DNA of 48,113 bases from Acidobacteriota bacterium (GTDB taxonomy: Bacteria > Acidobacteriota > Terriglobia > Acidiferrales > UBA7541): the NCBI GenBank assembly GCA_003223245.1, contig QHYI01000128.1, positions 1-48,113 of the forward strand, given 5' to 3'. The position numbers were made by a program, and so were the translations under genes. This document shows positions 18,656 through 27,229 of this stretch, one piece after another. Under the pieces are notes generated by a model, which was given only the letters and a program-made list of their open reading frames with translations, was not told the DNA's origin and did not search any database. Position 1 is the stretch's first letter. Every line of letters starts with the position of its first letter.

Positions 18656-19013
18656 GGTCCCATTGCAAGGGAAGCTGGGAACCCTTGACGGTCCAGCGAA
18701 TGAACTTCGTCTTGTCCATGTGCGGGGCGAGGGCGGTCATGATGCGGAGATGGGGTGGATGCTGGACGAAGGCTCGCAGCGCCTCTCCATTCTTCCATGC
18801 AGAGAGCGTCCAGAATCGCTTCGAGAGCGGCCGGGCAAGAAGCGCGTAGCCGAGCAAGCCCCGCGCTGACGCCAACTGTTTCATGACCTGCGCCGTATAA
18901 AAGAAAAAGGGGAAGACCCTCCAATAGCTCTTCAACGGGAGATAGGAGAGCAGCGCGGCGAAATCGCCATTGGGGTCAGGAGCACCGAAGGTTCGCCACG
19001 GGATTGCGGGCAT
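18609..19013 (-). CDS. Small protein, DUF3291/monooxygenase-like fold
   Basis: 134 residues. The pattern LLSYLPLKSYWRVFPFFFYTAQVMKQL..ARGLLGYALLARPLSKRFWTLSAWKNGEALRAFV followed by HPPHLRIMTAL resembles the dimeric alpha/beta-barrel proteins annotated as DUF3291 or antibiotic-biosynthesis-monooxygenase-like (the RFWTLSxW strand is typical). Whether it is an enzyme is unknown; no cofactor motif is seen. It is first in the island's minus-strand gene run. GAGG lies 4 nt before the ATG and TAGAAT lies 9 nt before it. Confidence 0.65.
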   Translation of the reverse strand: MPAIPWRTFGAPDPNGDFAALLSYLPLKSYWRVFPFFFYTAQVMKQLASARGLLGYALLARPLSKRFWTLSAWKNGEALRAFVQHPPHLRIMTALAPHMDKTKFIRWTVKGSQLPLQWDHALERFDGNHTTKDG

Positions 19014-19163
19014 GATCCTCAGATTCTAGCGCAACGTCTGACCGGGTAGGCCTCGGGATCGTTTCAACCTGCATCGGGCTCGGTACCGGAACTGCTGCCC
19101 AACTGTTGCAACTGTTGCCCAAAAGCCCCGTTTTTATTGATGTTCTTGGAGGTAGGTCGCTAA

Positions 19164-19181
19164 TCCCGTTAGCGCTACCAA
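19164..19181 (+). repeat. att-like direct repeat, distal copy
   Basis: Exact 18-bp copy of the tRNA-Glu 3' end in the 322-nt non-coding stretch 19014-19335. Flanking bases differ from those at the tRNA, so this is a bounded repeat and not a second tRNA gene. Confidence 0.8.
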
Positions 19182-19335
19182 GTTCGACCGCTTATTTTTA
19201 CATTTAGCAGCTACATCTAGTCGGCCTTCTTGCCTCTACAGGGAGAAGCGGGTTCTTTACGATCCGACTGTAATGGCTGTGGTAATCTAAATATCTGGTG
19301 ACTAGCGATTCCAGCCCGGGAAGGCGATACCGATC

Positions 19336-19761
19336 GTGAAGCTGAAACGATGCGTTCATCGCGCTTGGGCGCGGATAGTGTTGGCGCGCAACGTAGCGGC
19401 CGCTGTGGTGCTGGTAGGGGTTTTGTTTGGCGTTCCTTCCCTGTGGGCCCACCACGGGCTGGCGCAGTTTGACACCAAGCATCCCCTGAAGCTTGAAGGG
19501 ACGGTTACTCGTTTCGAGTGGATCAACCCACATGCCTACATTTATGCGGACGTTCGAGACGAGAAAGGCAAGCTCACCAACTGGAAGTTCGAGTTAGGGA
19601 GTCTCGGGATGCTGACGCGGTTCGGTGGGTGGTCGCGCGATACCCTGAAGCGCGGCGACCAGATCATGGTTGACGGTTTTCCAGCCAAAGACGGCTCGCC
19701 CTATATGTCGTTGATTACGGTGCAGCTTTCCAACGGCAAAGTACTCTCGGCGGCTCCGTAG
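19336..19761 (+). CDS. DUF6152-family periplasmic protein
   Basis: 141 residues with an N-terminal export signal ending LWAHHG, then the family body: LAQFDTKHPLKLEGTVTRFEWINPHAYIYADV, NWKFELGS and GDQIMVDGFPAKDGSPYM. This matches the DUF6152 family, an OB-fold-like small periplasmic protein of unknown function. The two His after the signal (AHHG) are conserved in the family. Its stop is 2 nt before the next gene's ATG, so they form a tight operon with the DUF6644 membrane protein. It is the first chromosomal gene beyond the island's distal repeat. Confidence 0.8.
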   Translation: MKLKRCVHRAWARIVLARNVAAAVVLVGVLFGVPSLWAHHGLAQFDTKHPLKLEGTVTRFEWINPHAYIYADVRDEKGKLTNWKFELGSLGMLTRFGGWSRDTLKRGDQIMVDGFPAKDGSPYMSLITVQLSNGKVLSAAP

Positions 19762-19763
19762 GC

Positions 19764-20255
19764 ATGCCCGGCCTGCTGGCATTCTGCAAGTGGTTGGAGC
19801 AGACTGCGGTGGGAGCCGCGATCCGCGAATCGCTATGGCTGTTCCCGGCGATTGAGACTATGCATCTGCTGGGAATGGCGGCGCTCGTAGGGACAGTGGG
19901 CGTATTGGATTTGCGCTTATTGGGCTGGCTGATGCGACGGGAGCGCGTCACGGAGCTGGCGAGCCGCCTGCTTCCCTGGGCTTGGGCGGGATTCGCCCTT
20001 CAGGTGATTACGGGAGGGCTGTTGTTTTCCTCAGAAGCCGTCAAGGTGTACGGCAACCCCGCGTTTCGCTTGAAGATGTTGCTGATTTTTTTGGCTGGGG
20101 TGCACGCGCTGGTTTTTCATTGGATCGTCAATCGAGATGTGGGCAGCTGGGATGACCGCGCGGTCTTGCCTGTCAAAGCGAGAGTCTCCGGGTTGGTTTC
20201 GATCCTGATATGGGTGGGCATCGTCGCGGCGGGACGTTTTATCGGATTTGTGTAA
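19764..20255 (+). CDS. DUF6644-family membrane protein
   Basis: 163 residues, four to five hydrophobic helices, with conserved His in the helices (ETMHLLGMAALVGTV and LAGVHALVFHWIVN). This layout fits the DUF6644 family. The paired membrane His residues resemble heme ligands of cytochrome b-type proteins, but heme binding is only a suggestion. It is translationally coupled to the DUF6152 gene, 2 nt away. That pairing, a periplasmic protein plus a polytopic membrane partner, points to a shared envelope function. Confidence 0.75.
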   Translation: MPGLLAFCKWLEQTAVGAAIRESLWLFPAIETMHLLGMAALVGTVGVLDLRLLGWLMRRERVTELASRLLPWAWAGFALQVITGGLLFSSEAVKVYGNPAFRLKMLLIFLAGVHALVFHWIVNRDVGSWDDRAVLPVKARVSGLVSILIWVGIVAAGRFIGFV

Positions 20256-20389
20256 GCGCAGTCTGGACGGGACTCGCTAAGCTTCCGCGCCGTTTACTTT
20301 TGCCCAAAGACAGCAAATACAAATGTAGCGGCCAATGTTAGGGGACTCATCGGCCGCGACTTTGCATCATCCCCAGACTCCAGAGCGGC

Positions 20390-21370
20390 TCAGCCTTTGG
20401 GAGCGTAGTAGCCCCTGCGGGCCAGCACTTTCCAGTCTTTGTCGGTTGTTTCCACTTTGATTTTGCGGAAAGTGCCATCGCGCGCCGAGTTCGTCGGGTA
20501 GTATCCGATGGTGTACTCACTCCGTAATTCTTCTGAGATTTGATCGAAGGCCTCTTGAAGATGCTTCTCGGAGGACACTTCGATGACGCGGCCTCCGGTC
20601 TGGTCGGCGATTTTGTGCGCGATGTCCGGGCGCCAGCCTTGGCCCGGATCGTGCACCAGCAAGAAGTGTACGACCGTATTGGTGCGCTGGGCGGCTTCGA
20701 TGGCTTCGTCGACAGTGACCTTGCTGCCAAAATCTTCCGCGTCGGTGATAATCACCAGAGCTTTGCGGCCCGCTTCAGTGGCCAATTTTTCCCCGCAAGC
20801 CACCCAAATCGCGTCGTACATGTGCGTTCCGTTGGGGCCGGAAGGCAAGGTGCCGGGCGTCACCATGGGTCCGGCAGCGTTGATCTGCGCGCGGTAAATG
20901 GCGCGGTGAAGCTGGGCTCGATCTTCGGTAAAGTCGGAAAGCAGGTCCACGTCGAGATCAAACGAGAGAACCATAGCTTCGTCACCTTTACGAAGGACTT
21001 GGTTCAAGAAACGGGAGGCGGCATCCTGCTCCGCGGGCAGGCGATCCTGTTCACTGCCGCTGGTATCAATGAGAAGCCCTAGCGTAATCGGAAGAGTTTT
21101 TTCCGCTGAAAAGAAGGCGATTTTCTGCTCCTGGTTGTTCTCGAAAACGCGGAAGTCTTCCTTCTTGAGATCCGGCACGTTGTGTTTTTTCTTATCCCGA
21201 ACGGTGGCAAAAATATTGACCAAGCCGACCTCGGTCTTGATGGTCGACGTTTGTTGATCGCTCTGCTGTGCGGGCTGTTGCGCCGGCTCTTGCGCCCACA
21301 CCGGTGCCGCCAGCGCCCAGACAACCAATGCTGCTGTGCGGCGCGTCACAATCTTCTTTATCGAACGCAT
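20390..21370 (-). CDS. VWFA-related secreted protein (Acidobacterial type)
   Basis: 326 residues from the ATG at 21370 (AGGAAAG 6 nt upstream); a longer frame to 21466 is less likely. It has a signal peptide ending APVWAQ, a short Gln-rich linker, the family lead-in VGLVNIFATVRDKKKHNVPDLKKEDFRVFENN, then a VWA domain with an intact MIDAS, DTSGS (Asp102, Ser104, Ser106). It ends in the family's terminal motif SEYTIGYYPTN..DGTFRKIKVE..VLARRGYYAPKG. It is divergent from the VWFA gene at 21517; the 146-nt spacer probably holds both promoters. Confidence 0.9.
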   Translation of the reverse strand: MRSIKKIVTRRTAALVVWALAAPVWAQEPAQQPAQQSDQQTSTIKTEVGLVNIFATVRDKKKHNVPDLKKEDFRVFENNQEQKIAFFSAEKTLPITLGLLIDTSGSEQDRLPAEQDAASRFLNQVLRKGDEAMVLSFDLDVDLLSDFTEDRAQLHRAIYRAQINAAGPMVTPGTLPSGPNGTHMYDAIWVACGEKLATEAGRKALVIITDAEDFGSKVTVDEAIEAAQRTNTVVHFLLVHDPGQGWRPDIAHKIADQTGGRVIEVSSEKHLQEAFDQISEELRSEYTIGYYPTNSARDGTFRKIKVETTDKDWKVLARRGYYAPKG

Positions 21371-21516
21371 GTATACTTTCCTGGTTACAAGATGCCCGCC
21401 AAAAGCGCCACGCGGGTCCTCGCCGCCCAATAGGATGCCGCTGAGCGCCTCGTGGGATGTGCGCAACTGAATCTGACCGAGCGGATAAATTCAATACGAA
21501 GTTTGGCCTGAGGACC

Positions 21517-22635
21517 ATGAAAAGTCTACGAAAAAGCGTTCTCTTGTCCGTGGTTCTCTTGGTGGTAACAACCTTCTTTTCTCTAGGGGCGCGCACCCGA
21601 CAATTGCCCGCGCCGCCCCGCGAGCCCCAACAAGGCACGGCGGCCCCTGCACAGCCCCAGACTCCCACGCCTGTGGCTCAGCAGCAGCAGCCGCCCACGA
21701 TTCGCGTTCCGGTTACCCAGGTCATCGTGCCGGTGACGGTGAAAGACCGTTCCGGCAACCTCGTACCGGACTTAAACAAAGGGGACTTTCGCATTTTCGA
21801 AGACAACGTGGAACAAAAAATCGCCTATTTCAGCGCGGATCCCGTTCCGCTTTCGTTGGTCTTGCTCATCGACAACGACCTGAAACGCAGTGACGCGCGC
21901 GAGGTGATGCAGAGCCTTGATGCCATGGTCGCCGGCTTAAGCGCCAGCGATGAAGTTTATGTTTGCCGCTTCGATCAATATTTCCATGAAGGAAGAGGGT
22001 TCACCAGCGACCAGGACAAGCTGCTGACTCAACTCAAGCGCACGCGGCTGGACCAAGAGCCCTCCGCCGGACCTTCCAGCTCGACCATCACCGATAGTCC
22101 CAGTATCAACGGCCATTCGGCCACGAGCGACGCTCCCAGAACGCCCGAAACCACGATGATTATCAAAACGCAATCCACGAAGGCGCTCGACGATGCTGTC
22201 TATGCTGCCGCCCAGTTGCTCAAGGACCGCGACCCGGAGCGGCGCCGCCGGAAAATCATTTTGCTTGTCTCCGACGGCATGAACAACCCAAAAGTCAACA
22301 CCAACAAATACGACACCGTCATCAAAGAACTGCTCCGGTATGATATTGCGGTGTATGGCGTGGGAGTGGGGAGCGCCGTTATCAACCGCAGATTCGAACG
22401 GCTCGCCAAATATGCGCACGATTCGGGCGGAGATGTCTATTACGGACTGAAGCGGGAGGACATCGAAGAGTTTTACTCGCGCGTTACCGAAGAAGCGCGC
22501 AACCAGTACACCCTGGCGTACACGCCGACCGGCACAGACCGCAGCGCTGATTATCATTCCATCGAAGTGCGAGTGAAGCGGCCGGGGCTGACCATCCTTA
22601 CGCGCGGAGGGTATTACACGGGCTTGGCGCGCTAA
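21517..22635 (+). CDS. VWFA-related secreted protein with altered MIDAS
   Basis: 372 residues from the ATG at 21517 (GAGG close upstream), with a signal-like hydrophobic N-terminus, a Pro/Gln linker, and the family segment IVPVTVKDRSGNLVPDLNKGDFRIFEDN. The VWA domain follows, but the MIDAS position reads DNDLK (119-123) instead of DxSxS, so both metal-coordinating serines are missing. The remainder (KIILLVSDGMNNPK, NQYTLAYTPTG, GLTILTRGGYY) is conserved. It is probably a secreted or periplasmic paralogue that binds its partner without the usual metal. It is divergent from the 20390-21370 paralogue. Confidence 0.85.
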   Translation: MKSLRKSVLLSVVLLVVTTFFSLGARTRQLPAPPREPQQGTAAPAQPQTPTPVAQQQQPPTIRVPVTQVIVPVTVKDRSGNLVPDLNKGDFRIFEDNVEQKIAYFSADPVPLSLVLLIDNDLKRSDAREVMQSLDAMVAGLSASDEVYVCRFDQYFHEGRGFTSDQDKLLTQLKRTRLDQEPSAGPSSSTITDSPSINGHSATSDAPRTPETTMIIKTQSTKALDDAVYAAAQLLKDRDPERRRRKIILLVSDGMNNPKVNTNKYDTVIKELLRYDIAVYGVGVGSAVINRRFERLAKYAHDSGGDVYYGLKREDIEEFYSRVTEEARNQYTLAYTPTGTDRSADYHSIEVRVKRPGLTILTRGGYYTGLAR

Positions 22636-22663
22636 TTCAGGTCCGATTTGGCTGGCCAGCGGC

Positions 22664-22696
22664 GCGCCACCCCCTGTGTCTTCGGCGAGGTGGCGC
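22664..22696 (+). terminator. Inverted repeat after the VWFA gene
   Basis: GCGCCACC (22664-22671) and GGTGGCGC (22689-22696) form a perfect 8-bp stem with a 17-nt loop, 28 nt after the stop. There is no T-run, so termination or mRNA 3' protection is tentative. Confidence 0.35.
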
Positions 22697-22849
22697 AACT
22701 GCCCGTACTGTTGGGCTCTCTGGCGCGCCCTTTCGACAGGGTAGAGACCTCCCGACAATTCGCCTGCCGGCATCAAGGCTTTCTCCCAAGTCTCCTTTTG
22801 AAAGGTGCATGCTCCCCCCCCGGGCAGCCAAGGGAAGGAAGAACGGTTG

Positions 22850-23182
22850 ATGCCCGACAAGCCGAGTGACGTCGTGCAGGGCACGCTAGACATGCTCATC
22901 TTGAAAACGTTGCCGCTGGAACCCAGGCACGGATTCGGGATTTCCGCCCGCATCGAACAAAGGAGCAAGGGTGTTTTCCGCCTCAATGCGGGGTCGCTGT
23001 TTCTCGCGATTCAGCGATTACACACGGATGGGCTCATCAAGGGCGAATGGAAGCCCACGGAGAACAACCGGCGGGCGAAAGACTACTCTTTGAACGAGAA
23101 GGGAGGAAAGCGGCTCGATACTGAAACGCGAGAGTGGGGCCGGCAAGTGGCGGCCAGCGCCAGAATTTTGGAGGCATCGTAG
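22850..23182 (+). CDS. PadR-family transcriptional regulator
   Basis: 110 residues from the ATG at 22850; AAGGAAG lies about 10 nt upstream and the next in-frame upstream start lacks support. PadR N-terminal winged helix: DVVQGTLDMLILKTLPLEPRHGFGISARI, then LNAGSLFLAIQRLHTDGLIKGEWKP and RAKDYSLNEKGGKRLD. Length and layout match the short acidobacterial PadR proteins, which are usually encoded beside MacB/FtsX-type ABC permeases. No such permease is adjacent here, so the target is unknown. Confidence 0.88.
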   Translation: MPDKPSDVVQGTLDMLILKTLPLEPRHGFGISARIEQRSKGVFRLNAGSLFLAIQRLHTDGLIKGEWKPTENNRRAKDYSLNEKGGKRLDTETREWGRQVAASARILEAS

Positions 23183-23283
23183 GGAGCATACATTGAAACG
23201 AAAATGAACGGCAGCGAAGATCAAAGACTTCATTACGACACGAGCATTTCGTTCCAAACTGTTTCTCATGCCAGTGGCTTCCT

Positions 23284-26262
23284 TCACGCGCTCAACTCTT
23301 CTTCGTGGGCGGGACAAATGGGTTTGTAGGCGCAGCTGCGGCAAACCGACGGCGAAGGCCGCGGAGGAAAGTGTCCCGCGCGAATATCTGCGGCGGCGTC
23401 CTGCACGATCGACTGCGCTTCCTCGAGCTGTTTCGAATCGCGCGTGGTCACCTGGATTTGATTGTTCTGCAAGTAGTGGAAGACGAGCCGCACCGGATTC
23501 CATTCAAAAATCTCTTTCGCGGCGAGGGCGTAGAGGCTCAGCTGCAGATCTTTTTTCGCGAGCGATTCCTTTTTGGGACGGCCCGTTTTGTAATCCACGA
23601 TCTCCACGTCCTTGCGGCCAAGGGAATTCACCTGGTCCATGCGGCCGGTGATGATGACGTTGTTGTCGAGAGGCAATTCGAAGCGCTTCTCTTGCTCGCA
23701 AATCTGCGGAGGCGCAGCCATCACCGCGGTATGAAACGCGCGCAACTGCTCGATGCCATCTTTCTTGTACTCCTCTTCCTGGTATTCATCTTCGAAGCCG
23801 ACCGACCGCCATTCCATTTCAAAAATGCTCTGGACTTCGTCAAACGGAAGCTTGTTGCCTTTGCGCAATTCAACGAGAAATCGCTTGATGGTGTTGTGTA
23901 TGATGCTGCCGAAGCTCAGGGACGCCCGCGGTCCTTCTTTCAGCGCCCACAGATAGCCGAACAAATACTGCTGCGGGCAGGTGCGATAGCCGTTCACGGC
24001 CGAAGGGCTGAGCGCCAGAGGCTCTGGACGCGCGGGGTGAAATGTTTCCGCCCAATCGGCAATCCGCGAAAAGATTTTTGCCGGCTCCGAAGAAACCGGA
24101 AAAAGTTCTCCGCTTTCTGATCCCGAGCCGGCTTTAGCCGCGGCATTTTCACGGACCACGGGAAGCTTCGGCATCATTTGCCGCACATCGCGGCGCTGCA
24201 AGGTGGAATCCATCAAAATGTCTTCGATGAACACCGGCACTTTGCCCCTTTTTTCCGTGAGCGTGGTCAGCGTCAGCCGCTCTTGCGCGCGTGTCAGGGC
24301 CACATAAAAAAGCCGCCGCTCTTCTTGAATATGGAATTGCTCGGCCGGCTCGCCTTCCTTCATCAGCCTTGCGGGAAATTCGAACACGCGCGGCCTTTCG
24401 GTCGCGGGAAATTTCTTGTTGTTCACGCGCAGAACAAACACGTGAGGAAATTCCAGCCCCTTCGCCGCATGCACAGTCATCAGCCGCACGGCATCGGCTG
24501 GCGCGTCGTCTTCGAGAGCCACGACTCCGCCCGCTTGTTCGAAATAGTCCAGATATTCGAGAAACTCCGGCAGGCTGCGCGTGTCGCTTTTGGGCTCCCA
24601 CTCTTTCACAAACTGGGCGAGACGCGCCACGTATTTGTAATCTTGCCCGCTTGCGCGTTTCAGCACTTCCAGCCATTCGAGCAAATCTGCCAGGATTTCC
24701 CGCGCGGTGTGCCGCTTTATGATTTTGCGCTGCAGCGAGAGGAACCCCAACAACTCCGCTAATTGTGCTTTCGATCCGTCGAACGGCAGCTCAGATTGCG
24801 GCGCTTGCAAGGCGTGGTACAGCGCGGTACCGCGCTTTTTGGCCGCGCGTTCCGCCAGGCGCAACAGGTCTTTCGCTTGCAAGTTCCACGCGGGTGCGGA
24901 AAGCACGCGCGCACACGAAATATCATCGAACGGCCGAGCGATCGTTCGCAGATAGGCCAGCACGTCTTTCACAAGGGGATGGTCCAAGATGGAAAGCCGG
25001 CTAATGACAAAAGGAATCTTGCGCGCCACAAGTTCGCGCGCCAGTTCGTCCCGGTGGGCGTGCTGGCGGTACAAAACGACGAAGTCCATCCAGCGGCGGC
25101 CCGTGCTATGCATGCGCTGCACTTCGTTCGCTACCCAGCGCGCTTCTTCTTCTTCGTTGGCAAGCTCGACGATGCGAATCTTCTCGCCTTCGGGACGCTT
25201 GGCGCTCAGGAATTTCTTGGGAAAATCCGCGCTCACGGTGTTCTGCCCGATGACCTGCGTGGCCACGCGCAAAATGTTCGGCGTCGAGCGGTAATTCTCT
25301 GTCAGGCTGACGCGAAATTGTCCGGAGTCGCCGCCCGCCTGCCATCCCGCAAATTTCTGTAGAAAGAGCTGGAAGCTCGCGAACGAAGCGCCGCGAAAAC
25401 GGTAAATCGCCTGATCGTTGTCACCGACGGCAAAAATATTTCGAGATTCGCCCGCCAGCAGCTCCAGCAGACGAAGTTGCGCGATATTCGTGTCTTGAAA
25501 TTCGTCCACGAGGATGTAGTGGAAGCGCTGCCGAAGCGATTCCCGCCGCGTCGCGTCCTTTTCGAGCAGCGCCACTGCCTCAGTAATCAACGATCCGAAC
25601 GAAACGCGCTTCTTTTCTCGTAGCAGCTCTTCACTAGCGCGATAGGCACGCGCAATTTCCTGTTCGCGAGCGACCATTTCTTCGCGCTCGGCAAGTGTGT
25701 CGGAGTCCAGCATGCCGCGCTCGGATTCGAGTTCCCTCGCAAGCAGGTCGGCGTATTGCTGATAATCTCCGGCGGAAACCAGCTCGTCCTGGCAGCGGGA
25801 GAAAAACTCCACGAAATCGTTTAGGAATTGCCCGGGCTCGGCCAGGCGCCGGTACTGGTCGAGCTGCAGACGGGCCAAGTTCCGGCGCAGGAGGATCCAA
25901 TGGTCCACCGTATCCAGAACCATGCGCTCCGGGTCAGTGTCCTTCAGAAGCGTTTCGCAGAAGGAGTGAAACGTTGCGACCGTCACCGCTTTCCCGCGTT
26001 CGCCCGTGGCTTTCACCACGCGCGCTTTCATTTCGCCGGCGGCTTTTTTCGTGAAGGTCAGCGCCAGGATGTTTTCGCCGGAAACCTCCGGATTCGAACA
26101 CAGCAGTTGGCGGATGCGCTCGGTGATGACGCGCGTTTTTCCCGTGCCCGCGCCTGCGATCACCAGCAGCGGTCCTTCGCCGTGCAGGATCGCACGACGC
26201 TGTGCTTGGTTCAGTTTTAGGCCGCTCTCTTCGTGCGGCTCCATTTCGAAAAGGGTCTCCAT
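23284..26262 (-). CDS. UvrD/AddA-type helicase fused to an Fe-S PD-(D/E)XK nuclease
   Basis: 992 residues. Superfamily 1A helicase at the N-terminus: Walker A GAGTGKT (37-43), LTFTKKAAGEM, LVDEFQDTN, GDNDQAIYRFRGA and the C-terminal TVHAAKGLEFPHVFVLRV motif. A RecB-type nuclease forms the C-terminus: GRMDQ (Asp876) and VDYKTGR (Asp890, Lys892). Cys762 (RTCPQQY) together with Cys974, Cys977 and Cys983 (CRSCAYKPIC) has the spacing of the AddB/Cas4 iron-sulfur staple. It likely processes double-strand DNA ends for recombination or repair. No AddB partner is adjacent. The ATG at 26262 gives a standard helicase N-terminus. Confidence 0.9.
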   Translation of the reverse strand: METLFEMEPHEESGLKLNQAQRRAILHGEGPLLVIAGAGTGKTRVITERIRQLLCSNPEVSGENILALTFTKKAAGEMKARVVKATGERGKAVTVATFHSFCETLLKDTDPERMVLDTVDHWILLRRNLARLQLDQYRRLAEPGQFLNDFVEFFSRCQDELVSAGDYQQYADLLARELESERGMLDSDTLAEREEMVAREQEIARAYRASEELLREKKRVSFGSLITEAVALLEKDATRRESLRQRFHYILVDEFQDTNIAQLRLLELLAGESRNIFAVGDNDQAIYRFRGASFASFQLFLQKFAGWQAGGDSGQFRVSLTENYRSTPNILRVATQVIGQNTVSADFPKKFLSAKRPEGEKIRIVELANEEEEARWVANEVQRMHSTGRRWMDFVVLYRQHAHRDELARELVARKIPFVISRLSILDHPLVKDVLAYLRTIARPFDDISCARVLSAPAWNLQAKDLLRLAERAAKKRGTALYHALQAPQSELPFDGSKAQLAELLGFLSLQRKIIKRHTAREILADLLEWLEVLKRASGQDYKYVARLAQFVKEWEPKSDTRSLPEFLEYLDYFEQAGGVVALEDDAPADAVRLMTVHAAKGLEFPHVFVLRVNNKKFPATERPRVFEFPARLMKEGEPAEQFHIQEERRLFYVALTRAQERLTLTTLTEKRGKVPVFIEDILMDSTLQRRDVRQMMPKLPVVRENAAAKAGSGSESGELFPVSSEPAKIFSRIADWAETFHPARPEPLALSPSAVNGYRTCPQQYLFGYLWALKEGPRASLSFGSIIHNTIKRFLVELRKGNKLPFDEVQSIFEMEWRSVGFEDEYQEEEYKKDGIEQLRAFHTAVMAAPPQICEQEKRFELPLDNNVIITGRMDQVNSLGRKDVEIVDYKTGRPKKESLAKKDLQLSLYALAAKEIFEWNPVRLVFHYLQNNQIQVTTRDSKQLEEAQSIVQDAAADIRAGHFPPRPSPSVCRSCAYKPICPAHEEELSA

Positions 26263-26350
26263 GGATTAAAAAGGGTAGCCGAATTCGAGCAGAACCGGAA
26301 ACTAAGAGGGATTCGTTTGTGGATAAGCTCGTTTTTCGAAGATTCAGCGC

Positions 26351-26971
26351 TCAACGCTGCGATTTGCGCCCGGCCGCGACGTCGGCGTTCGATTGCGTTG
26401 CAGAAAACAGCGTGGCGCGCTGCGAGACCTCTCCCGACGCTACCTTGGCGTTGATCTCAGCCGATTTACCCCGCGGAACACTTAGCGATTCCCACTTGCC
26501 GGTGGCCTTCGCAGTGAGATGTTTCGCCAGAAACACGATTTGGCCCACATGGTGGGCATAATGAGCGATCTGGCGGTGGATCGCCTGCATCACGGAGTGT
26601 GGCTCTGTTCGAATCGTCACCCTACGACCCAAGTCCGCGTCCGTGAGCGGCTGCAGCGCGTCGAAGACGTATTTCCAGCCCCGCTCCCACAATTCCAAAA
26701 GCGCGGCGCGCGTCGTTGGCGGGTCTTCAAATTCCGTGTCGCGGTTGCGATCCGGCTTCTCGCCATCGGTGGTCAGAAAATCCGTCCAGCGCGAACGCAT
26801 GTTCCCGGCCATATGTTTTACGATAAGGGCGATGGAGTTCGATTCTGCGTCAAGCTTGGTGAACAGGCCTTCATCGGGACACTGCGCCATAGCCCGTTCG
26901 CCGAGCTTCTTGTAATAATGGAATAGACCGATAGAATCTCCTACATAAGAAGTTGAGAATTGGTGTGGCAT
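26351..26971 (-). CDS. DinB-superfamily protein, DUF1572 type
   Basis: 206 residues. It begins FSTSYVGDSIGLFHYYKKLGERAMAQCPDE and has the DUF1572 pattern SIALIVKHMAGNMRSRWTDFLTTDGEKP with the later motif HRQIAHYAHHVGQIVFLAKHL. The His residues in these two helices form the metal triad of the DinB four-helix bundle (YfiT/bacillithiol-transferase superfamily). The specific reaction is unknown; relatives are thiol-dependent S-transferases. The start at 26971 gives the usual length. It is divergent from a second DinB gene at 27230. Confidence 0.82.
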   Translation of the reverse strand: MPHQFSTSYVGDSIGLFHYYKKLGERAMAQCPDEGLFTKLDAESNSIALIVKHMAGNMRSRWTDFLTTDGEKPDRNRDTEFEDPPTTRAALLELWERGWKYVFDALQPLTDADLGRRVTIRTEPHSVMQAIHRQIAHYAHHVGQIVFLAKHLTAKATGKWESLSVPRGKSAEINAKVASGEVSQRATLFSATQSNADVAAGRKSQR

Positions 26972-27159
26972 ATCGCCATTTTGTTCCTTGTGAAGGCGCT
27001 GTCAACTCAAACTCAAAGTTCGCGGCCATGACAATTTGGAGTTTTGAAGGTAACCAAGGACCGCGGCCGAGCAACAAACTGCGGTAGGGGAAGGGGGGAA
27101 CTCGGGCGATTTCGTAAGGCTAGCAAAGCTAGCAAAAAAGAGACCACCAAAAAAGAGTC

Positions 27160-27189
27160 TTGACGGTTCGCTTTTTATTCGCCTATGAT
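27160..27189 (+). promoter_or_regulatory. Sigma70-type promoter of the DinB gene
   Basis: TTGACG (27160-27165), 18-nt spacer, TATGAT (27184-27189). Each hexamer matches consensus at 5 of 6 positions. The predicted start is about 34 nt upstream of the ATG. Confidence 0.7.
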
Positions 27190-27229
27190 ACCTGCCCTCG
27201 AAGCACCCGTCGACAGGAGGCATACACAA

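Larger units (their letters stand above)
16529..19181. mobile_element. tRNA-Glu-anchored genomic island (no integrase)
   Basis: An 18-bp exact direct repeat of the tRNA-Glu 3' end (16529-16546 and 19164-19181) brackets 2.6 kb. The cargo is all on the minus strand: a small dimeric-barrel protein, a CDF-like membrane protein, an HD hydrolase, a frameshifted gene and a Cys-rich small ORF. The layout (intact tRNA, then cargo, then a repeat of the 3' end) is that of an element integrated by a tyrosine recombinase into the tRNA 3' end. No recombinase or excisionase remains, so the element is probably a remnant or was mobilised in trans. Confidence 0.7.
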
